Source of the DNA: an uncultured Oscillospiraceae bacterium
GTDB lineage: Bacteria; Bacillota; Clostridia; Oscillospirales; Oscillospiraceae
NCBI GenBank assembly: GCA_910578505.1
Contig: CAJTPV010000003.1
Location: forward strand, 36,119-100,118
DNA: 64,000 bases
Direction of reading: 5' to 3'
In this document: positions 7,116-14,404 of the stretch, one piece after another
How the letters are laid out: every line of letters begins with the position of its first letter
Numbering within the stretch: the stretch's first letter is position 1
The notes under the pieces: generated by a model
Told to the model about the DNA's origin: nothing
Seen by the model: only the letters and a program-made list of their open reading frames with translations
The model's database searches: none
Made by a program: the position numbers and the translations under genes

Positions 7116-8828
7116 TCAGTTTCGCATGAGGCCGCCCCGCATGATTTTGCCCTTGATCTGCTGCCAAACGGACGACATCTTATCGGGGGCCATGTGATCC
7201 TTTTCCTGGAGCACCTGATTCTGGACGTTGGTAAATTTCTTTCCTGCCATCTTTGACAAACCCGTGCGATCATCCGACAGATGGTCGCCCTTTTTCGAAC
7301 CGCCGGAAATAAACGTAATGGGCATCTCCTTGTCCAGCCCGGCAAGCTCATTCAGATTGGCCTCTGTGTCAAAGCTGCCGGCCGCGAGGGAACCCATGGC
7401 GCCGCCGAGCGTACCAATAACAGGCCCCATCATCGAGGCAGCTGCATCGGTGGTGTTCTTTATTGCGCTCTCCAGCACCAGACCGCCCAGCTTGTCTTCA
7501 TCCTTATTCCCGTTCTGGGCGGCCTTGAGCGCCGCATTTCCGGCCACCCAAGAGGCCATGGAACCACCCAGGGAGAACCCGTGGAGCAGAACATTATTGG
7601 CTTTCCGATCCAGAAGGTTCCCCGCTCCGTCATTATCCTTCCCGCCCAGCACATGGTCGTATATACGCTGGGCGTCATTATGGATAGATTGCTCAGATAC
7701 TTTTCCATCACTGGTGGTACTCTCTCCGAACCCGCCGTAGTCAAAGGAGTGGACGGTGTAGCCTTCCATCAGATACTTTTGGATATTGCCCTGCATCTGC
7801 TCCAGATTTGTTCCATCGGAGCCGGAATAGAGGATAACGTGCTTACCATTATTTTTATTGTTGGCCGGTTTGAAAACATGTCCCTTGATCTTTCCCTCCC
7901 CTTCGCCTCCAAAGCTCTCCGCCGTAACGCCGGCCTCGTCGTCCGTTGGCTGGGTATATCTGATGGGAGTAACCGAATCCTTATCCTTTACTCCACACCG
8001 CACCAATGACTTATCCCGGCTGTTCTGCTCCACTGACGCATTGAATCGATCCTCCATAACCTGCATGAGCTTCTCTCTCAGCGTCTTCTTTGGGTCGCTA
8101 TTGTTCTTTATTTTGGCGTTCTCCTCGTCGTTCAGAGTAAATTTTGATGACATACCCGCCAAAGCGTAGGGGTTGACAGTAGTTCTTGTCCGCTCACCCT
8201 TCTCGCCAATAATATTCTCCAAAAAGAAGCCGGGATTATCAAGAGTACCTCCACTGCTGTTCAGGTCCTTCTTGCGGTCAAAGCCCGGCGCAGTCAACTT
8301 CTCCTTGGACTTGGCCTTTCTGGCCTGCATGGGTCCCGCGGCGGCGGCTGTAGAGGATGCCGAGAGGGGTGTCATCGGGCCGGCATAGACGCTCTCGCCC
8401 GCCGCGGCCATAGCGCCCTCTTGGTCGGCGCGGGCTTCCAGGGCGCTGTTATCCAGGAAGCCGCGGCCAGATACCTCCCCCCGCGCCTGGCTGACCACAT
8501 GGCTGAGCTCATGGCCCAACAGCTCCTGGCCGCCGGGAGCGGACAATTTTCCCGGTGCAAAAGCAATGTGACGGCCCATTGTCACAGCGTCCGCCCCGGC
8601 CTCCGCCACGGTCTGGCTCTCGTGGAGCTGTATGCCGGAAAAATCCGCGCCGAATGCACTCTCCATTTTGGCCTGTATGGCGGAGGAAAGATTGACCGGC
8701 GTCCCGAACTGCTCCTGGGTCGGCATCGCGCCCCTCTGCAGGTCGGCCAGGGACGGCCCCTGCGCCGGAGAAACAGCGGGGCCGTCGTTTTTCTTTGCCT
8801 TTGGGCGGGCAGCGTATGTTTGATACAT
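7116..8828 (-). CDS. DUF4157 domain / alpha-beta hydrolase fusion, putative effector
   Basis: 570 residues. Residues ~45-140 are a DUF4157 domain: FGADFSGIQLHES, a conserved GRHIAFAPG strand and the metallopeptidase motif HELSH at 106-110, with EARAD near 131 as a possible third ligand. The C-terminal half (~300-570) is an alpha/beta hydrolase: VILYSGSDGTN, FDYGGFGES, the nucleophile elbow GFSLGG with Ser419, a possible acid near 515 and His545 (KDHMAP). DUF4157 proteins are frequent cargo of extracellular contractile injection systems and other polymorphic effectors; that is family knowledge. No injection-system gene lies in this window, so it is an orphan. AAGGAGG fixes ATG 8828; it has its own promoter and terminator. 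No signal peptide is visible. Confidence 0.82.
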   Translation of the reverse strand: MYQTYAARPKAKKNDGPAVSPAQGPSLADLQRGAMPTQEQFGTPVNLSSAIQAKMESAFGADFSGIQLHESQTVAEAGADAVTMGRHIAFAPGKLSAPGGQELLGHELSHVVSQARGEVSGRGFLDNSALEARADQEGAMAAAGESVYAGPMTPLSASSTAAAAGPMQARKAKSKEKLTAPGFDRKKDLNSSGGTLDNPGFFLENIIGEKGERTRTTVNPYALAGMSSKFTLNDEENAKIKNNSDPKKTLREKLMQVMEDRFNASVEQNSRDKSLVRCGVKDKDSVTPIRYTQPTDDEAGVTAESFGGEGEGKIKGHVFKPANNKNNGKHVILYSGSDGTNLEQMQGNIQKYLMEGYTVHSFDYGGFGESTTSDGKVSEQSIHNDAQRIYDHVLGGKDNDGAGNLLDRKANNVLLHGFSLGGSMASWVAGNAALKAAQNGNKDEDKLGGLVLESAIKNTTDAAASMMGPVIGTLGGAMGSLAAGSFDTEANLNELAGLDKEMPITFISGGSKKGDHLSDDRTGLSKMAGKKFTNVQNQVLQEKDHMAPDKMSSVWQQIKGKIMRGGLMRN

Positions 8829-8913
8829 GTACAGCCTCCTTATGATATGATTTACTGGTTAAACAGGGTGTCTGTCCCGTATGCAGACTTATTCCGGATA
8901 GCGTTTCCTATGA

Positions 8914-8942
8914 ACTATACCAGAATTTCTTTCTTGATACAA
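8914..8942 (-). promoter_or_regulatory. promoter of the DUF4157 gene
   Basis: Minus-strand -35 TTGTAT (8937-8942), 17-bp spacer, -10 TATAGT (8914-8919). It gives a leader of about 80 nt ending in AAGGAGG. From 8943 to 9118 I see no gene or clear signal. Confidence 0.6.
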
Positions 8943-9118
8943 GGGATTTGGCACGAACGCCAATTTCTTGGCAAAAATAGCAAAAAGGGAGCGGTCCCGC
9001 CGACTGGAAAATCCGCTGCGTTTAGGTACACTAAAGCGGACGAATGAACATTCTGAGCATTGGAGCCGCCTGACGACTGAGGTGCGCCATGGACGCACTA
9101 GGAACACGCATCACTCCC

Positions 9119-9169
9119 AAAAGCCCCCGCGCCCCTGCCCTGCATTTTGCAGGGGCCGGAGCGCGGGGG
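9119..9169 (-). terminator. terminator of the metal ATPase operon
   Basis: A long GC-rich hairpin: CCCCCGCGC pairs with GCGCGGGGG, and CCCTGC with GCAGGG around an ATTTT-type loop. On the minus strand it is followed by CTTTTGGG. It lies just beyond the ATPase stop. Confidence 0.65.
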
Positions 9170-9179
9170 GTTATATGCT

Positions 9180-11255
9180 CTATTGTCCAGCTCTGCGGTT
9201 GATACGCAGCGTATTGAGAATGCAGAGCATACACACGCCCACATCCGCGAACACTGCGGCCCACAGTTCCACCAGGCCGAAAACCGATAGAACCATAACA
9301 AGAATTTTAACGGCAATGGAAAAAGCAATATTCTCCGAGGCAATCCGGGATGTGCGGCGGGCGATCCGGATGCCGGACGCCACCATCTGCGGCTCGTCTC
9401 CCATGATGACAACGTCGGCTGTCTCAATGGCGGCGTCCGCACCCAGCCCGCCCATAGCGATACCGATATCGGCGGCGGCCAGAACCGGCGTATCATTGAT
9501 GCCGTCGCCGGCATAGAGGATTTTCCCCTTCCCGGTCAGCTGTCCGCGCAGCCGCTCCAGCTCATGCAGCTTATCCTCCGGCAGCAGCTGGCCGATGGCG
9601 GTGTCCAGGCCCAGCTCCCTGCCGATTTCCTCAGCCACCTGCTGGCTGTCGCCGGAGAGCATCACCGTCTGACGGACACCCAGGGCTTTGAGGGCGGAGA
9701 TTGCCTTTGCCGCATCCGGTTTCGGCGCGTCGCGCAGGAGGACCGCCCCCTGGTATACGCCGTCCAGCGCTACATAGACGGCGGTGGCGCTTCCTGTTGC
9801 AACGTCCGGCACATCCACGCCGTTTTCCGCCAGATATTTCTGCTTACCGGCCATAATACGGCCCTCAGCAGCGGTGACCGCAACGCCGCGTCCTGCCGTC
9901 TCCCGCGCGTCTGTCACCGCTTCCTCCTCCACAACTCCGGCGGCGGTCAGGATGGACTGGGCAATGGGGTGGGTGGAGCGGCTCTCCGCCAGAGCGGCCA
10001 GACGCAGCAGCCTCTCCTTCTCAATGCCGCCGGCGGGGATGCAGTCCGACACTGTAAAGCGGCCCTGGGTCAGCGTGCCGGTCTTGTCAAAGGCCACAAT
10101 CTCCGCGTTGGCCAACGTCTCCAGGTAGTTGCCTCCCTTCACCAGGATCCCCTCTCTGGAGGCACGACCGATTCCGGCAAAGAAGCTCAAAGGCACGGAG
10201 ATCACCAGGGCGCAGGGGCAGGAGATGGCCAGGAAGCACAGCGCGCTGTAGACTGACCTGCTCCAATCCATCAGCCCCGCCAACGGCGGCAGGACCGCCA
10301 CCGCCACAGCCGCCAGACAGACCACCGGCGTATAAATCCTGGCGAACCGGGTAATAAACTTCTCACTGGTGGACTTTTTTTCGGAGGCGTGCTCCACCAT
10401 TTCCAAAATTTTGCTGGCTGTGGACTCCCCAAAGGTCTTCTCTACCCGCAGCTCCAGCGCGCCGCTGAGGTTGATGCAGCCTGCCATGACCGGCTGGCCG
10501 GGCGCGATATCGCGGGGCATGGACTCGCCGGTCAAGGCGGCTGTATCCAGCTGGGAATTGCCGGAGAGGACAACGCCGTCCAGGGGAATCTTCTCCCCCG
10601 CCCGGACCAGGATGGTCTGGCCGACCTCCACATCAGCCGCCGCCACTTCCCTGGCTTTGCCGTTTTCCAGCAGATTGGCATGGTCCGGGCGTACATCCAG
10701 CAGCGCGGAGATGGATTTCCGGGAGGAGGATACCGCCTTTGTCTGGAGGTACTCCCCCAGACGGTACAGCAGAAATACCAGTATTCCCTCCGGAATTTCA
10801 CCGATACAGGCGGCGCCGATGCCGGCAATCGTCATCAAAAAGCTCTCGCCAAAGATGTCCCCCCGCAGGATATTTTTGACCGCTTCCACAGCAATATCCA
10901 ACGCCACCAGGATAAACGCCGCAATCAGGACGAGTGTGCCGGTCACTGTCCCCGGCAGCAGCAGCCGCAGGCCCAATCCCAGTCCCAGCAGCGCCGCGCC
11001 GGCGGCCAGGATCATAAGCTCCTTCCGGGCCTCGGCGGGGTCCTGCTCATGGTTGTGGTCATGGCCGCAGCCGCAGGCGTCCCCGTGCTCGTGGTGATGC
11101 TCGTGACAGCAGCAGCCATCCTCGTGGTGGTGCGCACAGTGCGCATGGTCATGATGATGCTCGTGGCTCTCGTGGCTGTGGTGATGCGCGTGTTCATGAT
11201 GGTGCTCGTCATGCGTACCACACGCCGGACCAGCCATCTTATTTGTTTCTTCCAT
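9180..11255 (-). CDS. heavy-metal (Zn/Cd/Pb-type) P1B ATPase
   Basis: 691-residue P-type exporter. Residues ~14-75 are extraordinarily His-rich (about half His, with HEDGCCCHEH and DACGCGHDH clusters) and replace the usual heavy-metal-associated ferredoxin-like domain. The core shows the TGES actuator motif, the CPC metal site in AISCPCALVIS, phosphorylation motif DKTGTLT, the HP motif in STHPIAQS and GDGINDTP. CPC with an ArsR-type repressor next door fits Zn, Cd or Pb efflux (ZntA/CadA type) rather than copper. It sits 3 bases after the repressor gene in one operon. Confidence 0.94.
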   Translation of the reverse strand: MEETNKMAGPACGTHDEHHHEHAHHHSHESHEHHHDHAHCAHHHEDGCCCHEHHHEHGDACGCGHDHNHEQDPAEARKELMILAAGAALLGLGLGLRLLLPGTVTGTLVLIAAFILVALDIAVEAVKNILRGDIFGESFLMTIAGIGAACIGEIPEGILVFLLYRLGEYLQTKAVSSSRKSISALLDVRPDHANLLENGKAREVAAADVEVGQTILVRAGEKIPLDGVVLSGNSQLDTAALTGESMPRDIAPGQPVMAGCINLSGALELRVEKTFGESTASKILEMVEHASEKKSTSEKFITRFARIYTPVVCLAAVAVAVLPPLAGLMDWSRSVYSALCFLAISCPCALVISVPLSFFAGIGRASREGILVKGGNYLETLANAEIVAFDKTGTLTQGRFTVSDCIPAGGIEKERLLRLAALAESRSTHPIAQSILTAAGVVEEEAVTDARETAGRGVAVTAAEGRIMAGKQKYLAENGVDVPDVATGSATAVYVALDGVYQGAVLLRDAPKPDAAKAISALKALGVRQTVMLSGDSQQVAEEIGRELGLDTAIGQLLPEDKLHELERLRGQLTGKGKILYAGDGINDTPVLAAADIGIAMGGLGADAAIETADVVIMGDEPQMVASGIRIARRTSRIASENIAFSIAVKILVMVLSVFGLVELWAAVFADVGVCMLCILNTLRINRRAGQ

Positions 11256-11258
11256 CAG

Positions 11259-11624
11259 TTACCCCTCCATTTCTTCCATGACGTGGTCAAACGCCGTCGC
11301 AAAAATATGATTGATATGGGTATCGTCCAGAGAGTAATAGACCACTCTCCCCTGTTTGCGGCATTTCACGATCCGCGATACCTTCAGCAGCCGCAGCTGA
11401 TGGCTGATGGCGCTCTGACTCATGCTCAGCAGCGCCGCCAGATCGCACACGCACATCTCCTCAATATTCAGGGCGCAGATGATGCGGGCCCGCGTGGTAT
11501 CCCCGAACACCTTGAACAGCTCGGAGACTTCGTAAACAGGCTCCTCGTCCGGCATTTTGGCTTTGACCCGCGCCAGAACATCCTCGTGGATCACGCTGCC
11601 CTGCTCCAAAGCTTCCTTATCCAT
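11259..11624 (-). CDS. ArsR/SmtB-family metal-sensing repressor
   Basis: 121 residues from ATG 11624, chosen because GGGAGG lies just upstream; a longer in-frame start exists. It has a winged helix with FGDTTRARIICALN, the EMCVCDLAALL helix 3 region (a CVC metal-type motif as in CadC) and SQSAISHQLRLLK as recognition helix, then CRKQGRVVYYSL as the wing. The C-terminal DDTHINHIF helix carries D-x-H and H residues typical of the alpha-5 zinc site. It controls the ATPase operon through the palindrome at 11667. Confidence 0.92.
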   Translation of the reverse strand: MDKEALEQGSVIHEDVLARVKAKMPDEEPVYEVSELFKVFGDTTRARIICALNIEEMCVCDLAALLSMSQSAISHQLRLLKVSRIVKCRKQGRVVYYSLDDTHINHIFATAFDHVMEEMEG

Positions 11625-11666
11625 GACATCCCTCCCATTTTTCATAACAAGCAAACAATTGAACAT

Positions 11667-11716
11667 ATGAGCAACTGTTCATACGTACATTATACACATG
11701 TCCGGAAATTTGTCAA
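11667..11716 (-). promoter_or_regulatory. promoter and ArsR/SmtB-type operator of the metal operon
   Basis: Minus-strand -35 TTGACA (11711-11716), 16-bp spacer and -10 TATAAT (11689-11694) are both consensus. Just downstream, ATGAGCAACTGTTCAT (11667-11682) is an imperfect palindrome that fits the ATGAACA-nn-TGTTCAT pattern of SmtB/CzrA operators, so bound repressor would block the start site. Confidence 0.8.
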
Positions 11717-11796
11717 TAGGGTCCTAAAAATTTTTATATGGGAAGAAGAGAATGAGCAGTAAACCATCCTGGCCCACTGCCCAACAAACTGGAATT

Positions 11797-12435
11797 TTAA
11801 TGAAAAATACATCTCAACAATCGATTTTTGAATTCCATCTTAAACTTCATATCTTTTAGCTGTTCTTTTAAAGCAGCATAGTTTTTCTCGTCATATCCAA
11901 AATCATCAATGACTTTAATATCAACGGCATCCTTTTTCTTTTTGGATTTCTCTTTCATAATTTTGACCATTTCCAGACTATAAGTATGTATCGCCGTTCC
12001 ATCAATAGATGTAATCATAAACATATTGTCCATGTCAACACTTTTCATTGAAACCGTTGCCAAGGCATCTATGCCGCCGCTTTGTTTTATGAGAAAGTTT
12101 CTTTGCACCATCGTATCTCCATCGACTTCATAAGGAGCAAAATTCACGGTAATCCCATCTATTGCCGCATCTATTCCGTAATCAATGTGCTGCTTGTTAT
12201 ATGACAACTCTAATGAATCTATGGTAGATAAATTTTCTCTTTTTAAATGTTCTCTTACAAAAGCCATATTCTCTTGTCTTACAATAATGTCAATATCAGA
12301 ATGCTCCCTATTCGATTCTTTTTTGCTGACAAGATACGGCACAGTGCCACCAACGATTGTTATCTTATGCCTTAGGAGTTCCTCTTGATTTAATTTTAAT
12401 ATGATATTTTTTACTTTATAATAGTTGCCTGCCAT
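11797..12435 (-). CDS. AT-rich nucleotidyltransferase-like protein
   Basis: 212 residues with ITIVGGTVPYLVSKK near residue 25 and HSDIDIIVR near 45, the GG...DxD pattern of minimal nucleotidyltransferases (related to AbiEii- and MNT-type proteins). The rest is Lys-rich with no recognised domain. Base composition is clearly more AT-rich than both neighbours, a sign of recent acquisition. No AbiEi-type antitoxin or HEPN partner is adjacent: upstream is cysS on the other strand and downstream is the metal operon promoter. Substrate and role are unknown. Confidence 0.65.
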   Translation of the reverse strand: MAGNYYKVKNIILKLNQEELLRHKITIVGGTVPYLVSKKESNREHSDIDIIVRQENMAFVREHLKRENLSTIDSLELSYNKQHIDYGIDAAIDGITVNFAPYEVDGDTMVQRNFLIKQSGGIDALATVSMKSVDMDNMFMITSIDGTAIHTYSLEMVKIMKEKSKKKKDAVDIKVIDDFGYDEKNYAALKEQLKDMKFKMEFKNRLLRCIFH

Positions 12436-12538
12436 ACCATATCACCTCGCCAACTCCCGATTTTCCGCACTCATTATATCATGAACGATTTTCCGTTTCA
12501 AGGCATTGGAGAAATCGCTGGCGACTAGAACTGTACAC

Positions 12539-12567
12539 TTGACACCAAAGGAAGAGGCTGGTAATAT
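12539..12567 (+). promoter_or_regulatory. promoter of cysS
   Basis: TTGACA (12539-12544), 17-bp spacer, TAATAT (12562-12567). The leader to ATG 12620 is about 45 nt and shows no T-box. Confidence 0.6.
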
Positions 12568-12619
12568 AATGACGATAATTTTGCGGCCAATGCTACCCCA
12601 TCCAAAGGAGGAACGGAAT

Positions 12620-14065
12620 ATGTATCTCTATAACTCGGCAACCCATAAAAAAGAGGAATTTGTCCCCAATCACCCCGATCTTGTCAAAATGTATACCTGC
12701 GGCCCGACGGTCTATCATTTCGCCCATATCGGCAACCTGCGCAGCTATATCATGGAGGATATCCTGGAAAAGTTCCTGCGCTATGAGGGCTATCCTGTCA
12801 AGCGCGTGATGAATATCACCGACGTGGGCCACCTGTCCTCCGACGCGGACACCGGCGAGGACAAGATGCTCCAGGGGGCGAAACGGGAGCACAAATCTGT
12901 CATGGATATCGCCGCCTTTTATACCGACGCCTTTTTCGACGACTGCCGGAAGCTCAACATCAAGCGTCCCGACGTGGTGGAACCCGCCACCAACTGCATC
13001 AATGAATATATCCATATCATTGCCACGCTGCTGGACAAGGGCTTCGCCTATCAGGCCGGGGGCAACGTCTATTTCGACACCAGCAAGCTGGACCGGTACT
13101 ATATCTTCAACGACCACGACGCCGACGATCTGGCGGTGGGCGTTCGGGAGGGCGTGGAGGAGGACGCCAACAAGCGGAATAAGAACGATTTCGTCCTCTG
13201 GTTCACCCAGTCCAAGTTTGAGGATCAGGCGCTGAAATGGGACTCCCCCTGGGGCGTAGGATACCCCGGCTGGCACATCGAGTGCTCCGGCATCTCCATG
13301 AAGCATCTGGGCGAGGACCTGGATATCCACTGCGGCGGTATCGACAACGCCTTCCCCCACCACACCAATGAGATCGCCCAGAGTGAAGCCTATCTAGGTC
13401 ATAAGTGGTGCAATTACTGGATGCATGTCCTGCACCTGAACACCAACAGCGGCAAGATGAGCAAGAGCAAGGGTGAGTTCCTGACCGTCTCCCTTCTGGA
13501 GGAAAAGGGCTACGACCCCCTGGCCTACCGCCTCTTCTGCCTCCAGAGCCACTACCGCAAGGCCCTGGTCTTCACTTGGGAGAACCTGGACAACGCCCAG
13601 GGAACCTACAACAAGCTGATTGCCCGCATTTCGGCGCTGAAGCCGGGAGACGGCACGGTGGATGAGGAGATCTTCCAGACCCAGAAGGAGAAATTCCGGA
13701 AAGCGCTGGGGAACGACCTGAATACCTCCCTGGGCGTTACGGCGCTCTATGACGTGCTGAAGGTAAAAGCCAGCGACAAGACAAAGCTGGCTCTTCTGGG
13801 GGACTTCGACCAGGTGCTGGGGCTCAGCCTGCTGGAAAAAGCGGCGGCCAAACGGGAGGCGGACGCCAATGTCAAGACGGCGGCCTCCGGCGGCATTGTC
13901 ATCACCGGCGAGGGCGACCCGGAAATCGATGCGTTGGTCTTAAAGCGGGCGGAGGCAAAAAAGGCGAAGAATTTCGCGGAAGCGGACCGGATTCGCGATG
14001 AGCTGAAGGCGCGGGGCATTACGGTGACCGACACCAAAGAGGGCGCTTCCTGGAAGCACGATTGA
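12620..14065 (+). CDS. cysS: cysteinyl-tRNA synthetase
   Basis: 481 residues from ATG 12620, preceded by AAAGGAGGAA; an in-frame upstream extension lacks a ribosome site and overlaps the promoter. The protein opens MYLYNSATHKKEEF and has MYTCGPTVYHFAHIGNLRSY (Zn-binding Cys and HIGH-type HIGN), WHIECSGISMKHLG with HCGGIDNAFPHHTNEIAQ (zinc-ligand region) and the KMSKSKG loop. The C-terminal anticodon-binding region ends NFAEADRIRDELKARGI. It attaches cysteine to tRNA-Cys. It is monocistronic and closed by a terminator at 14072. Confidence 0.98.
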   Translation: MYLYNSATHKKEEFVPNHPDLVKMYTCGPTVYHFAHIGNLRSYIMEDILEKFLRYEGYPVKRVMNITDVGHLSSDADTGEDKMLQGAKREHKSVMDIAAFYTDAFFDDCRKLNIKRPDVVEPATNCINEYIHIIATLLDKGFAYQAGGNVYFDTSKLDRYYIFNDHDADDLAVGVREGVEEDANKRNKNDFVLWFTQSKFEDQALKWDSPWGVGYPGWHIECSGISMKHLGEDLDIHCGGIDNAFPHHTNEIAQSEAYLGHKWCNYWMHVLHLNTNSGKMSKSKGEFLTVSLLEEKGYDPLAYRLFCLQSHYRKALVFTWENLDNAQGTYNKLIARISALKPGDGTVDEEIFQTQKEKFRKALGNDLNTSLGVTALYDVLKVKASDKTKLALLGDFDQVLGLSLLEKAAAKREADANVKTAASGGIVITGEGDPEIDALVLKRAEAKKAKNFAEADRIRDELKARGITVTDTKEGASWKHD

Positions 14066-14071
14066 GGCAAC

Positions 14072-14106
14072 AATGGGGCGGGACCGTTTTTCGGCCCCGC
14101 CCCATT
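14072..14106. terminator. terminator between cysS and the 54-residue gene
   Basis: AATGGGGCGGGACCG (14072-14086) pairs with CGGCCCCGCCCCATT (14092-14106) across a TTTTT loop with one mismatch. It serves convergent genes on both strands. Confidence 0.75.
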
Positions 14107-14111
14107 ACACC

Positions 14112-14276
14112 TCAGGCAAGCAGCGTCCATTCGAAGTTTTCAAACAGCAGCCTGCTGCCCACGTCCGTCCCCTCCGGCAGCAGGAACATTGCCACCTGGT
14201 TGTCCACCCCGCTGTCGCTGATGAGATAGGCGTAATCCCCGTTGATGGTCTGTACCGTGTAATAGACTGGCTCCAT
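14112..14276 (-). CDS. conserved-looking small protein, 54 residues
   Basis: ATG 14276 to TGA 14112 encodes MEPVYYTVQTINGDYAYLIS followed by an acidic stretch and a hydrophobic FLLPEGTDVG segment, ending EWTLLA. A good ribosome site (AAGGAG, nine bases before ATG) and a consensus-like promoter (14310-14338) support it as a real gene. No membrane segment, Cys pair or known domain is visible. The alternating hydrophobic pattern suggests a small beta-rich domain. It is divergent from the beta-galactosidase gene. I do not recognise the family. Confidence 0.72.
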   Translation of the reverse strand: MEPVYYTVQTINGDYAYLISDSGVDNQVAMFLLPEGTDVGSRLLFENFEWTLLA

Positions 14277-14309
14277 GGCTGTCCGCTCCTTTTCTTTTGA
14301 ATCACTTTG

Positions 14310-14338
14310 AGTATAGCACGCTCCCCGTACTTTTACAA
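14310..14338 (-). promoter_or_regulatory. promoter of the 54-residue gene
   Basis: Minus-strand -35 TTGTAA (14333-14338), 17-bp spacer, -10 TATACT (14310-14315) with TG upstream of the -10. The opposite strand carries an extended -10 (TGGTATAGT near 14366) for lacZ. Confidence 0.6.
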
Positions 14339-14404
14339 TTCCTCTTTTCTCTGGCGTTTGATTGTGGTATAGTAGAGAAAACGACTTGATAAGGAGATTT
14401 GATT

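Noticed and set aside
12485..12619. T-box ahead of cysS
   Set aside because: The leader is only ~45 nt from the promoter and has no T-box sequence or terminator.
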